A stretch of 64,000 nucleotides of DNA from RHLJ01 sp048058975 (GCA_048058975.1 JBLLNP010000011.1:6413-70412), one strand, 5' to 3'; positions 8,484-17,570 are shown, counted from the first letter of the stretch. Numbers and translations: made by a program. The notes: generated from the letters alone by a model not told the origin.

Positions 8484-9983
8484 TTACTTCCTCGAAAGTT
8501 TGATTCCAAAGAATACCAGTCCGCCTACCAGCCCGATAATCAGAAAAAGAATCAGGGTGGTACCAATAACACTTGCCTGAGCAGCAATCTGTACTGTAAA
8601 AGTTTTGTCTTCTGCATTTACAGGTTGACTGTCTGAAAGTGAAGTCGATCGCATCCGGGTTTCGTATCGCCCAACACTAACATCCTTTGGTGGGGTGAGA
8701 TACAGTTTTACCGTTGTTTCCTCACGAATGTCCAGCTCCGGGATAATGGCGGGTTCAATCCGCTTTTCCCATTCAAAAGGAGCGTCTAATTCAAATTCGA
8801 TATTATCGAGTCTTCTGGAACCTTCGTTTACAACACGGAATGTAAACTCAACAGAGCCTTCACTATCACCTTCGTTATATAGTTGTGGGGCTTTAATGAC
8901 GAGTTGGCCGATTCCTCTTGGAACCATCTCGAGCCTGACAAACCCTGCGTTCAGTGCTTCTATCTCGGCCTCAGTCCATTCCTCATTCAATCTTGGATTT
9001 ACCTCATTCAATTGATCGATAGGGAGAGCCACCACATAAAAACTGATAGGCTTGTCCATCGGGACATCATTGGTAGGGCGGTCTGGTAATGAAATATCCA
9101 GGTTCGCCGAAATGTTGTTTTTACTTTCAGTGAATTTGATCTGGCTAATCCGGCCTGAGGCTCCTTGCTCAGAAAAGTAGCGTGTAACCGAGGAAGGAAG
9201 GTTTAATACCTCAAGTTTGTAGGTATCATTCAATCCGCTGAAAAGCTCAAGTCCAAGCCCGAAGGTGGCATTACTTCCTAGCTCAACTTCTTGCGAGAAA
9301 CGTTCAGATTGAATCAATACCCGATTTTTCGAGGCATCTTTTTCAAGGAAAACCTTGGGACTTCTGGATGCTCCATTTCCGTAAATGATGTTTACAGTCA
9401 CTTCGTCAAGATCCTGCAATAAGTCAAACTCTACCGTTTCAGGATTCTCGCTTCTCAGTTCCTCCAGTTTAATTTCATAAGGAGAGCTGATGATGGCTCC
9501 GTCGTCATTGCTTAACGACACATAGATGTTATGAATTACATCTGGTTGAAGAGAGCGAAAAAGTTCGTCTTCCATATTAACTATCTGGGCAAACTCAGCA
9601 TTTGCACTGGAGGTGTTTTCAAGTGTAACCCGCACTCTTTTTTTGGAGTCTTCGTCCTGAGATTTAACAGCGCGTTTAATACTTACGAATTGCTGTTCAA
9701 ACAAAAGTACAAGCAAGGATTGTTGATAGTTTACCTCGGCATCTTCGAAAGAGTTAACTGCTGTTTCATACTCTTCCTGAGAAATCAGTTCTTTTTTGAA
9801 TAACTCCTCTTTGCGATCAAGCTCACTTTTGGCCCTGTCGTAGGTACTTTTAGCTCTTTTTAAACCCAACAAAGGATAACTGTCATCCCGAGCATTTGGG
9901 AACGGACTCTGAGCCAGAGCAGACTCGGAGATCATCAACCCGGAAAACAGAAGAATCAAAAATAAAGGGAATAGTTGTTTCAT
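8484..9983 (-). CDS. Secreted, C-terminally anchored NEW3-domain protein with MFP-like coiled coil
   Basis: Signal peptide at residues 1-24 (LFPLFLILLFSGLMISESALAQ). Residues about 40-95 (RAKSELDRKEELFKKELISQEEYETAVNSF) look like the alpha-hairpin of HlyD/RND membrane fusion proteins. The rest is beta-rich, with a region at about 355-440 resembling the NEW3/CARDB-type domain (EFTFRVVNEGSRRLDNIEFELDAP). A membrane helix near 472-494 is followed by KLSRK, so the bulk is periplasmic and the tail cytoplasmic. NEW3 proteins are common next to ABC-2 exporters and may present cargo or brace the pump. It follows the PDZ gene by 3 bases, so the two are translationally close. Confidence 0.8.
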   Translation of the reverse strand: MKQLFPLFLILLFSGLMISESALAQSPFPNARDDSYPLLGLKRAKSTYDRAKSELDRKEELFKKELISQEEYETAVNSFEDAEVNYQQSLLVLLFEQQFVSIKRAVKSQDEDSKKRVRVTLENTSSANAEFAQIVNMEDELFRSLQPDVIHNIYVSLSNDDGAIISSPYEIKLEELRSENPETVEFDLLQDLDEVTVNIIYGNGASRSPKVFLEKDASKNRVLIQSERFSQEVELGSNATFGLGLELFSGLNDTYKLEVLNLPSSVTRYFSEQGASGRISQIKFTESKNNISANLDISLPDRPTNDVPMDKPISFYVVALPIDQLNEVNPRLNEEWTEAEIEALNAGFVRLEMVPRGIGQLVIKAPQLYNEGDSEGSVEFTFRVVNEGSRRLDNIEFELDAPFEWEKRIEPAIIPELDIREETTVKLYLTPPKDVSVGRYETRMRSTSLSDSQPVNAEDKTFTVQIAAQASVIGTTLILFLIIGLVGGLVFFGIKLSRK

Positions 9984-9986
9984 AAA

Positions 9987-10712
9987 TTAGTTGTTGCTTG
10001 TTGAGATTCTGAAAGAACCTCGAGGCTCCTGCTTTGTGAATACTATACTCTTCTCATCTCCATCTTTTTCTAAAGTGATGGAAATCTCCGCACCAATCTC
10101 GAGTGCTTCAAGATCCTTGCGTAATTGATCTGTACTCTCTGGTTGTTCACCATTTAATTCTTTAATTGTGTAGCCTTCAATCTCAAACGCTTTCAACTCT
10201 TCAGGCTGCATTGGGGGGATTACACGTTGGATAAAAACACTACCATCACGTTCGGCAAGTAGAGCTCCAAGTTCCGGTACAATAGCGGGTGGAGGACCAT
10301 CACCTTCTGTATCGAAAGACATCATCATACGTTGACCGCCCTCGGGACCGTCACCTTTTATTGCATTTAGAATAAATCGTTCATTGCCCCGACGAATTCC
10401 CACTTTAATTTCCTGATCTGGTTCAATGCCCTCGTAAATAGCTCTCAATGTTTCGATATCGGTAGCACGTTTACCATTCATCATCAGGATTACGTCTCCC
10501 TGCTCAAGTTGGTCTGTTCCTTCTTTGGCCTCGTTGCGACCTAATTTCATGCGAACCTGAACTTGGTCGTCTTCAAAGGTGAGCATAGCCTGAAACTCCT
10601 GAAGCATCAGGCTGGTACTTGCATCAAATTGCATCATTTGTTGAGCGTTAGCTAACTTAGGAAAGAAAATGAGTAGAGGTAAAATCAAAACGGATAGTTT
10701 TATTGCTTTCAT
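9987..10712 (-). CDS. Secreted PDZ-domain protein
   Basis: A 241-residue protein with a signal peptide (KLSVLILPLLIFFPKLANAQ). Two PDZ-like stretches can be seen: LEQGDVILMMNGKRATDIETLR with IKVGIRRGNE (about residues 50-110), and IEGYTIKELNGEQPESTDQLRKDL with ISITLEKDG (about 170-225). No protease domain is attached, so it would act as a binding module in the periplasm, perhaps for the NEW3 protein encoded directly downstream or for peptide C-termini. First gene of the leftward ABC locus and divergent from the sensor kinase gene. Confidence 0.82.
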   Translation of the reverse strand: MKAIKLSVLILPLLIFFPKLANAQQMMQFDASTSLMLQEFQAMLTFEDDQVQVRMKLGRNEAKEGTDQLEQGDVILMMNGKRATDIETLRAIYEGIEPDQEIKVGIRRGNERFILNAIKGDGPEGGQRMMMSFDTEGDGPPPAIVPELGALLAERDGSVFIQRVIPPMQPEELKAFEIEGYTIKELNGEQPESTDQLRKDLEALEIGAEISITLEKDGDEKSIVFTKQEPRGSFRISTSNN

Positions 10713-10859
10713 AATTGGTTATTGGCTTAAAATTTAATTCGGCACCAATATTCGAAAGCTCAGAGTTGGAGTTGTTAAGCACTCGCAAAAACTTTGTTAA
10801 GGATGTTAAATCCACGCTAAAACTTTTTTAATAGCCATAAAACACGGTAATTTCAATCT

Positions 10860-12788
10860 GTGAAAAGCTCATTATATACATATAGTTTTTTGGGGTTGAT
10901 GGTAATAGCCCTTGTTTCCCTTGCAGTATTGCAGTATCAATGGCTGGGAAGCGTAAGTGATGCCGAGAAGGAGCGGTTAGAAGAAAATCTTTCGGCTGCC
11001 TCAGAAAACTTTGTGGCCGATTTTGACGAGGTATTTACCAATCTGGGTGCGGTATTCAGAGTCCAGGTATCTTCTCCGGAAGACGATATTCGCCCAACCT
11101 TAAATACCGCGCTGCAAACCTGGATAAGAAACAGTACTTATCCTGAGGTGGTAGATTCAATTTTTGTGATAAACACCTCTAACTCAGAAAAACCGGAAGT
11201 GTTTCTATTCTCTTCTGATCCTGTTCTTCTTAACCCGGTTCAACCTTCAGATGCGGTTAAAAGTTGGATAATAAAAAATGGGAAAAATGTATCGCAAAAA
11301 AAGGTTTCTTTAAAAGTACAACCCGACTTCGGAGAAAACTCTTTTTTATCGGTTCCTGTTCAGTTTCTTGATATGATCCAGGTCTCTAATCAGAAATTCG
11401 GGCAAAAAGTGGAAGTCCAACTCAGCGTCGATCAACTTGATGATGTGGTGCTTTTAAAACTGGATAACCGGGTTATCAAAGAGAAAGTTATCCCCGATAT
11501 TGCCAGAACTTATTACTCAGACTCCTATGATGATCAATACACGCTTAGTCTCGTTAAAGATGATGAAGAACCTTATGTTTATTTCACTTCCGGCAATTCG
11601 AACGATATTCCTGAACCGGATTTTAGAAGCTCTTTAGATCGTTTTAGCTTAAATAGTGTATTAGTTTTTCAGTCTAACCCATTCTCTGTAGGTAATAAAT
11701 CACTTCCGGGTTTAGCAGACAGTATTCGGGGCGGATTTGGGGAAATAGATTTTTTTAAGGAAGGCAGTTTTGATACAAGTTTTGGAGATATACATGGTAT
11801 TAGGACTGATTTTCAGTCTCAAACTATATCCAGAATTAAGACAAGAGATTCCAGTTCATGGCAAGTTCAAACCAGAGATACCACTATAACCTCAAACCTG
11901 ACCGCTTCTCTGGCAAGTTCGTCCTGGGAATTATGGTTAAGTTTCAAAGAAGGTTCGCTGGATGCTTTTGTAAATAAAACCAGAAACCGAAACCTGGCAA
12001 TCAGCTTTGGCATATTATCCATCCTGGGGATTAGTGTAGTGCTTATCGTCGTTTTTTCGCAACGCTCACGTGAACTCGCAGAACAACAGATGCTGTTTGT
12101 TGCGGGTGTGTCACACGAGCTCAGAACTCCTATCACCGTAATAAGATCTGCCGCCGAAAATCTTACCGAAGGAGTTGTGCAAACCGAAGAGCGAAAGAAG
12201 CAGTATGCAAGTCTGATGTTAAGAGAAGGACGCCGACTTAGCGATATGGTTGATCAGATAATGGAGTTTTCAGGTATTCAAACAGGCAAAAGAGTATATC
12301 ACTTTACGCAGGTGAATTTGGGCGGGCTATTCGATTCGGTTAAAGAAGAAAGCCGCCATCTCCTCGAAGAAAAAGGAATGCATTTAGAATATTCCATCAA
12401 TACAAAACAGAAGAGTATATATGCCGATCCGGATGCTTTATTCCTGTGCATTTCTAACCTGATTAATAATGCCATAAAGTTTAGTGGTAATAGTAAAAAA
12501 GTATTGTTGAAAGTAGATGATGAATCTTATCGTGGAAAATCAGCGCTCAAAATTCAGGTCCAGGATTTTGGAATGGGTATCCCCGAGAAAGAACAAGCGT
12601 TCGTATTTAAGCCATTTTTCAGGGGGGCAAAACCGGTTAGCGATCAGGTGAAAGGAAATGGAATCGGGCTAAGCCTGGTCCGGAAAGTAGTAGATGCTCA
12701 CCTGGGTGAGATCACTCTTAAAAGCAAAGAAGAGCAGGGTTCTACATTCAGTGTAATTCTTCCGGTGGAGGGAGTTGATGTCGGATAA
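10860..12788 (+). CDS. Sensor histidine kinase
   Basis: Starts at a GTG. A first membrane helix (residues about 6-26) and a second (about 379-401) enclose a large, unrecognised periplasmic sensor region of some 350 residues. The cytoplasmic part starts only about 18 residues before the phospho-acceptor His419 (VSHELRTP), leaving no room for a HAMP linker. The ATPase domain shows the N-box NLINNAIKF, G1 DFGMGIPE and G2 GNGIGLSLV. It overlaps the response regulator gene, so the two form one system. Position next to the divergent ABC/NEW3/PDZ genes suggests it controls them, which is inference. Confidence 0.95.
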   Translation: MKSSLYTYSFLGLMVIALVSLAVLQYQWLGSVSDAEKERLEENLSAASENFVADFDEVFTNLGAVFRVQVSSPEDDIRPTLNTALQTWIRNSTYPEVVDSIFVINTSNSEKPEVFLFSSDPVLLNPVQPSDAVKSWIIKNGKNVSQKKVSLKVQPDFGENSFLSVPVQFLDMIQVSNQKFGQKVEVQLSVDQLDDVVLLKLDNRVIKEKVIPDIARTYYSDSYDDQYTLSLVKDDEEPYVYFTSGNSNDIPEPDFRSSLDRFSLNSVLVFQSNPFSVGNKSLPGLADSIRGGFGEIDFFKEGSFDTSFGDIHGIRTDFQSQTISRIKTRDSSSWQVQTRDTTITSNLTASLASSSWELWLSFKEGSLDAFVNKTRNRNLAISFGILSILGISVVLIVVFSQRSRELAEQQMLFVAGVSHELRTPITVIRSAAENLTEGVVQTEERKKQYASLMLREGRRLSDMVDQIMEFSGIQTGKRVYHFTQVNLGGLFDSVKEESRHLLEEKGMHLEYSINTKQKSIYADPDALFLCISNLINNAIKFSGNSKKVLLKVDDESYRGKSALKIQVQDFGMGIPEKEQAFVFKPFFRGAKPVSDQVKGNGIGLSLVRKVVDAHLGEITLKSKEEQGSTFSVILPVEGVDVG

Positions 12789-13473
12789 GCCTAGCATTTT
12801 ATTAGTAGAAGATGAAGCCGGGCTAGTAATGACGATCCGGGACCGACTCGAAGAAGAACGCTATGAAGTAGAGGTTGCTGAGGATGGAGGAAAAGGATAT
12901 GAAAAGGCTTTCTCAGGAAGATACGACCTGATTATTCTGGATCTTATGCTTCCAGGTAAGGGAGGACTCGATATTTGCAGAGATTTGAGACAGAATGGAA
13001 TTGAAACACCGATTCTGATGCTTACCGCTAAGGGACAAGTGATTGATAAAGTACTGGGACTAAAACTCGGTGCGGATGATTACATGCAAAAACCTTTTGA
13101 AATGATGGAGCTGCTTGCGAGGGTTGAAGTACAGTTGAGAAAGAAAAAAAGAGCACAGGATAAGTCTGAAATAGGAGAGTTTTCTTTTGGGGATGTGCAG
13201 CTGAACTTCAAAAAGATGCTGGTTTCTAAAGCAGGAGATGAAATCACCTTATCAGCAAAAGAATTTCAACTGCTGCGCTTTTTAGTAGAAAATGAAGGAA
13301 GCATTCTTACACGTGATCAGTTGCTAAATGAGGTTTGGGGCTACGATGCGTTACCCTCCACAAGAACCGTGGATGTACATATAGCCTGGTTACGCCAGAA
13401 GTTGGAAGACGATAGTCGATACCCAAAGCACATTCTTACTGTGCATGGTTTTGGATATAAGTTTGTGGGATAA
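12778..13473 (+). CDS. OmpR/PhoB-family response regulator
   Basis: Receiver domain at 1-115 with acidic pocket E11/D12, phospho-acceptor Asp55 (LIILDLMLPG) and the conserved Lys in MQKPFE, then a C-terminal winged helix (residues about 135-230; STRTVDVHIAWLRQKLE). An upstream in-frame TTG at 12775 is possible, but the ATG at 12778 has a GGAGG 5 bases before it and is preferred. The start lies inside the kinase gene (11-base overlap), so translation is coupled. It is a DNA-binding regulator. Confidence 0.96.
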   Translation: MSDKPSILLVEDEAGLVMTIRDRLEEERYEVEVAEDGGKGYEKAFSGRYDLIILDLMLPGKGGLDICRDLRQNGIETPILMLTAKGQVIDKVLGLKLGADDYMQKPFEMMELLARVEVQLRKKKRAQDKSEIGEFSFGDVQLNFKKMLVSKAGDEITLSAKEFQLLRFLVENEGSILTRDQLLNEVWGYDALPSTRTVDVHIAWLRQKLEDDSRYPKHILTVHGFGYKFVG

Positions 13474-13502
13474 AAAAACCGCTTTTAACTTTGCCTCCCC
13501 CG

Positions 13503-13523
13503 CCCGATATTCGGGGACTTTTT
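13503..13523 (+). terminator. Possible weak terminator after the two-component genes
   Basis: CCCGA/TCGGG forms a 5-bp stem around a 3-base loop and is followed, after GAC, by five T residues. The short stem makes it a modest candidate. Confidence 0.4.
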
Positions 13524-13538
13524 CATGTGCATAACTAA

Positions 13539-14825
13539 ATGACAAATTCAGAGAAATCTTCAAAGGGGCTTTTTTCGTGGGCGTTATACGATTGGGCAAA
13601 TAGCTCATACTTCGTAATTATTCAAACCTTCATATTTGCAGCGTATTTCACAAAAACGATAGCAGAAAATGTTGAAATAGGAACGGCGCAATGGGGTAAT
13701 ATGATCAGCCTCGCAGGAATAGTTATCGCGGTCGGAGCTCCTATCTTTGGAGCTATTGCTGATCAGGCTGGAAAACGAAAACCCTGGATAGCTTTTTTCA
13801 CAGTAATGTGTGTATTAGGCTGCGGTATTTTATGGTATGCAACACCTGACCCTTCTTCTCTTTGGCTGGCTTTATCTATGGGGTTTGTTGCTACGATTGG
13901 AGCCGAATTTGCTTTCATTTTTTACAGTGCAATGTTACCGGATTTGGTTCCGCCTGAAAAACTGGGCCGTTGGAGTGGCTGGGGATGGGGACTTGGTTAT
14001 GCGGGTGGGCTCGCATGTTTATTGGTTGCATTGTATGCATTCATCCAAACAAATGGAGCATGGCTCGGGCTTGATCCGGAACAATCAGAACCGGTTCGGG
14101 CTACTTTTGTACTTACTGCAATCTGGTACAGCTTATTTAGTATACCGTTGTTCCTGAAGACTGCTGATAACCCTTCAACGAATAAAAAAATTGGTGTAGC
14201 AGTCAGAGATGGGTTCATTCAGTTAAAAGCATCGATAAAACAACTGGGAGAGTTTAAAAACATTGTTCGCTTTCTTCTTGCACGCATGTTTTACAATGAT
14301 GCGATAGTAACCATTTTCGCGATGGGAGGAGTATATGCGGCGGGAACTTTTGATATGGACGAACAGGATATTTTACTTTTTGGAATCGGATTGAATGTAA
14401 CTGCAGGCCTTGGAGCTTTTGCATTTGCCTGGTTGGATGATAAATCCGGGAGCAAGTTTACTATTAATATTTCGATTCTTGGTTTGGTGATCCCCCTAAT
14501 TGCATTAATTGTAGTACAAAGCATAACATGGTTTATTGTTTGGGGACTGATTTTAGGAATTTTTGTTGGCCCTATTCAGGCCGCTTCCAGATCGTTTATG
14601 GCAAGGCTTTCTCCACCTGATCTTACCAACCAAATGTTTGGGTTGCTGGCTTTGTCAGGAAAAGTTACTTCGTTTATTGGACCTTTTTTGGTGGGATTCC
14701 TGACTCTGCAATTTGGAAGTCAGAGAATTGGTATGACAGCTATACTTTTGATGTTGCTGATCGGATTTGTTCTTATGTTTACCGTTAAAGAATATCAGGC
14801 ACCTTCTCTGGAAGTAACAGAATAA
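13539..14825 (+). CDS. MFS transporter, UMF1/Atg22-like
   Basis: A 428-residue, roughly 12-helix membrane protein. The start WALYDWANSSYFVIIQTFIFAAYFT and the segment SGWGWGLGYAGGLACLL are typical of the UMF1 (Atg22-like) branch of the major facilitator superfamily, widespread in Bacteroidota and thought to export amino acids or related compounds. No substrate can be deduced. Ends 2 bases before the first PH-domain gene, so cotranscription is likely. Confidence 0.88.
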   Translation: MTNSEKSSKGLFSWALYDWANSSYFVIIQTFIFAAYFTKTIAENVEIGTAQWGNMISLAGIVIAVGAPIFGAIADQAGKRKPWIAFFTVMCVLGCGILWYATPDPSSLWLALSMGFVATIGAEFAFIFYSAMLPDLVPPEKLGRWSGWGWGLGYAGGLACLLVALYAFIQTNGAWLGLDPEQSEPVRATFVLTAIWYSLFSIPLFLKTADNPSTNKKIGVAVRDGFIQLKASIKQLGEFKNIVRFLLARMFYNDAIVTIFAMGGVYAAGTFDMDEQDILLFGIGLNVTAGLGAFAFAWLDDKSGSKFTINISILGLVIPLIALIVVQSITWFIVWGLILGIFVGPIQAASRSFMARLSPPDLTNQMFGLLALSGKVTSFIGPFLVGFLTLQFGSQRIGMTAILLMLLIGFVLMFTVKEYQAPSLEVTE

Positions 14826-14827
14826 AA

Positions 14828-15307
14828 ATGTCAGAACTCCCCGAAACCCGAATTAACGAAAACGCGATTAAGGCCTGGCGGATATCTGCAATCCTGTTTG
14901 GATTGATTTTATATGCTGTTCCAGGGGTGTTATTTTTTTTATATCTGAATGGGGCTTTACAAGTTATTGCCCCCATGGTCGCTGGTCCCGCTGCATTTTT
15001 TACCCATCTTTTTTTGATTTTCGTTTTCCCAAAAATACGGTGGAGTCGCTGGAGGTATGACGTAACCGAACAGGGTGTGGATATGTATAGGGGAATCATC
15101 ATTTTGAAACGTACGGTTGTTCCTGTAAACCGCATACAACATGTAGATACCAAACAAGGGCCTATCTACAGAAAATTTGGTCTTTCGTCCATCAGCATTT
15201 CCACAGCTGCAACCACCCATGAGATTCCTGCTCTGGATGACGAAACGGCGGCACAGTTAAGAGCGATGATCTCTGATCTTGTTCGAAAAGCAAAGGAAGA
15301 TGTCTGA
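14828..15307 (+). CDS. PH-domain membrane protein, YdbS-like
   Basis: 159 residues with two hydrophobic helices near residues 18-65, followed by a bacterial PH domain (bPH2, DUF304) with RYDVTEQGVDMYRGIIILKRTVVPVNRIQHVDTKQGP. YdbS-type proteins always sit next to a larger YdbT protein, as here. In Firmicutes the pair is linked to protection against certain bacteriocins; the role in this group is unknown. The stop overlaps the next start. Confidence 0.88.
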   Translation: MSELPETRINENAIKAWRISAILFGLILYAVPGVLFFLYLNGALQVIAPMVAGPAAFFTHLFLIFVFPKIRWSRWRYDVTEQGVDMYRGIIILKRTVVPVNRIQHVDTKQGPIYRKFGLSSISISTAATTHEIPALDDETAAQLRAMISDLVRKAKEDV

Positions 15308-16736
15308 ATTCAGAAGACAACATCCTATTGCAGCAGTTACGCAATTTCTTACGGTACTTCGCCAAAACCTGGTGCCAATCGCAATTTTCCTGTTCCTTGG
15401 TTCACGAAATACGGATGAGTATTTCTGGTATTTTTTTGTATTTGGGGTGATATCTACCTTGGTAATTGGGGTTTTGGGATGGATCCGGTTTACTTATCGG
15501 GTAGATGGAGATGAGCTACAAATAAAAAAGGGTGTGTTTGTACGAAAGAACCTATATCTGACTAAAGACCGCATCCAGGTAATTGATATTACCGAAGGAC
15601 TCCTGCAGCGGGTGTTCGGGTTAGTAAAGGTGGAAGTTAAATCTGCAGGAGGAGGTACCGATAATGCCACAATAAGTGCCATAACAAGAGAAGAAGCTTT
15701 AGAACTCAGGTCTTTACTTCGCGGAGAAAGTTCAGTAGCTAATGAAGAAAGTAGTGTCGAAGTAGAAGCACAGGTAAAACAGCCAGAAATACTTGAATGG
15801 AAACTTTCAGGAAGAAGTTTGCTTCTGGCGGCACTTACGTCAGGTAATTTCGGATTGATCGCTTCTATTCTTGGTGCTATTTCAGGCCAGCTGGATCAGT
15901 TTATTACAGAAGAGAATTTATACTATCTGCTTGATAAGGTTCCGGGATTAGGCAATATGTCTCTTTTTGTTGGAGTGTTTATCATCATTTTTATCGTCTC
16001 GTATATTTTTTCCTTTGTTGGGGTTATTTTCCAATACGCCGATTTCAAAGTAGAGAAGAAGGAAAAGGAATTGCACATCACAAGCGGCTTACTGGAGAGA
16101 AAGCATATTACCATACCATTTAACAGGATCCAGGCGCTTAGATTTGTAGAAGGTGTTTTCAGAGAGCCATTTGGATACGGTATGTTGTATGTAGAGAGTG
16201 CGGGCTTTCAGCAGAAGAGTAATGATCGGTCAATTGTACTGATTCCATTTATCAAAAAAAGTAAGCTCGGTGCTTTTTTCGAAGAGTTTATTGAACAGAT
16301 TGAAGAGCCTGAATTAACAATTACTCCACCTTCGAGGGCATTCTTACGATATTTAAGAAGGCCGAATTACATGCTTCTAGTTGCTATTTTAGCGATTTGG
16401 TGGTTTTGGGATTTTGGATGGGTTTTCTTCGGATTTTTGATTCCGGCTACGTTTCTGGGATGGCTGAGGTTTAATGATGCCAAACTCAGTTTCAACGAAA
16501 AAATGATGACGTTGCAGTACAGGGTTTTGGCCAAGCGAACGGCTTATTTAAAGAAGAACAGGGCTCAGGTTTCTGAGCTAACTAAGAATCCGTTTCAGAA
16601 ATTAAAAAACCTTTCGACTGCCCATATTACGGTTGCTTCAGGTGCAGGAGGGAAGGCGTTTTCTGTAATTGATTTGGATGAAAAAGACGCCCAAAAAGTG
16701 TTAAACTGGTCGGCAGGAGATTACAATGAAGACTAA
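15300..16736 (+). CDS. PH-domain membrane protein, YdbT-like
   Basis: An in-frame TTG lies at 15279, but ATG 15300 follows AAGGAAG and gives the usual short N-terminus (MSEFRRQHPIAAVTQF), so 15300 is chosen (478 residues). There are three PH repeats: about residues 65-145 (RVDGDELQIKKGVFVRKNLYLTKDRIQ), 250-335 (ADFKVEKKEKELHITSGLLERKHITIPFNRIQ) and a divergent third at about 390-475, each preceded by a pair of membrane helices. It overlaps the YdbS-like gene by 8 bases and the acetyltransferase gene by 11, forming a tightly coupled operon. Confidence 0.9.
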   Translation: MSEFRRQHPIAAVTQFLTVLRQNLVPIAIFLFLGSRNTDEYFWYFFVFGVISTLVIGVLGWIRFTYRVDGDELQIKKGVFVRKNLYLTKDRIQVIDITEGLLQRVFGLVKVEVKSAGGGTDNATISAITREEALELRSLLRGESSVANEESSVEVEAQVKQPEILEWKLSGRSLLLAALTSGNFGLIASILGAISGQLDQFITEENLYYLLDKVPGLGNMSLFVGVFIIIFIVSYIFSFVGVIFQYADFKVEKKEKELHITSGLLERKHITIPFNRIQALRFVEGVFREPFGYGMLYVESAGFQQKSNDRSIVLIPFIKKSKLGAFFEEFIEQIEEPELTITPPSRAFLRYLRRPNYMLLVAILAIWWFWDFGWVFFGFLIPATFLGWLRFNDAKLSFNEKMMTLQYRVLAKRTAYLKKNRAQVSELTKNPFQKLKNLSTAHITVASGAGGKAFSVIDLDEKDAQKVLNWSAGDYNED

Positions 16737-17166
16737 GAATACGATTATTGATGCTACATCTGATGATATAGAGTTGATAAAAGATTTATTAAGCTCGCAC
16801 CATCTTCCTGTTGACGATATTGGGGATTCCAATATTAGGTTCTACTTGGTAAAACAGGAAGATGAATTAAAAGCCTGTGCCGGAGTTGAGTTATTTGATA
16901 ACCTCGGACTTTTAAGATCTGTTGCAGTAAGCGAATCTCTCAGAGGGTCGGGTATTGGGAGAGAACTGGTAGAATTTGTTTTAAAAGATTCAAAATCCCA
17001 TGGGATCACTTCATTGTATTTGCTTACACAGACAGCAGAACATTTTTTTGGCAAACTTGGATTTGTTAAAAAAGAGCGTGATCAGGCACCCGAGAGCATA
17101 AAAAAGAGCAGTGAGTTTACCGATTTATGTCCTGTATCAGCGGCACTAATGGAAAAAATTCTATAA
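16726..17166 (+). CDS. arsN2: GNAT acetyltransferase, ArsN2-like
   Basis: 146 residues with a GNAT fold: acetyl-CoA loop VAVSESLRGSGIGRELV at about residue 65, then LYLLTQTAEHFFGKLGF. The tail (EFTDLCPVSAALMEKIL) matches the ArsN2 group found in arsenic operons, related to enzymes that acetylate organoarsenicals such as arsinothricin or phosphinothricin. Location directly before arsR supports this, although it overlaps the PH-protein gene by 11 bases and so belongs to the upstream transcript. Substrate is inferred. Confidence 0.8.
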   Translation: MKTKNTIIDATSDDIELIKDLLSSHHLPVDDIGDSNIRFYLVKQEDELKACAGVELFDNLGLLRSVAVSESLRGSGIGRELVEFVLKDSKSHGITSLYLLTQTAEHFFGKLGFVKKERDQAPESIKKSSEFTDLCPVSAALMEKIL

Positions 17167-17189
17167 AGGGTTTTTATTTGGAAATATTA

Positions 17190-17205
17190 ATCGTAATATT
17201 ACGAT
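17190..17205 (+). promoter_or_regulatory. Candidate ArsR operator 1
   Basis: ATCGTAATATTACGAT is a perfect 16-bp palindrome that ends directly before the arsR start codon. A near-copy precedes the DUF6428 gene. Position and repetition fit an autoregulatory ArsR binding site. There is no Shine-Dalgarno sequence between it and ATG. Confidence 0.7.
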
Positions 17206-17532
17206 ATGGGAAAAACGAAAACAAAAGCATTTTCTGAAACGCAAAACCGACTGGCTGCTACTGCAAAGGCAATGGGGCATCCGGCACGAATTGCTATTCT
17301 TCAGTATCTGGCCAAAAAGAACAGCTGTTTTTGCGGCGATATTGTTGATGAACTTCCGCTTTCTCAGTCAACTGTATCTCAGCACCTCAAAGAATTGAAA
17401 GCTGCTGGCCTTGTAAAAGGAGAAGTAGAGGGTGCCAGTGTTTGTTATTGTATTGATGAAGAAGGTTGGGCAGCTCTTACAGATCAATTAAGCCTTTTTA
17501 TAAGTCAACCGGATAACAAAAACTGCTGCTGA
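17206..17532 (+). CDS. arsR: ArsR-family metalloid-responsive repressor
   Basis: A 108-residue winged-helix repressor: GHPARIAILQYL begins the core, and LSQSTVSQHLKELKAAGLV is the recognition helix. Cys41 and Cys43 (SCFCGD) plus a terminal Cys107-Cys108 pair are candidates for binding As(III). The start is taken at ATG 17206 because family members begin with MGxTKT; the ATG abuts the operator, so the transcript may be leaderless. Expected to repress itself and the two following genes until arsenite binds. Confidence 0.93.
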   Translation: MGKTKTKAFSETQNRLAATAKAMGHPARIAILQYLAKKNSCFCGDIVDELPLSQSTVSQHLKELKAAGLVKGEVEGASVCYCIDEEGWAALTDQLSLFISQPDNKNCC

Positions 17533-17551
17533 TATATTTTTTAAACAAATA

Positions 17552-17567
17552 ATCGCAAAATTACGAT
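17552..17567 (+). promoter_or_regulatory. Candidate ArsR operator 2
   Basis: ATCGCAAAATTACGAT differs from the perfect palindrome before arsR at two of 16 bases and ends 3 bases before the ATG of the DUF6428 gene. The same distance to the start codon in both cases suggests a shared control layout. Confidence 0.65.
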
Positions 17568-17570
17568 AAT

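Noticed and set aside
12000..12120. HAMP domain in the sensor kinase
   Set aside because: Only about 18 residues separate the second membrane helix from the phospho-acceptor His.
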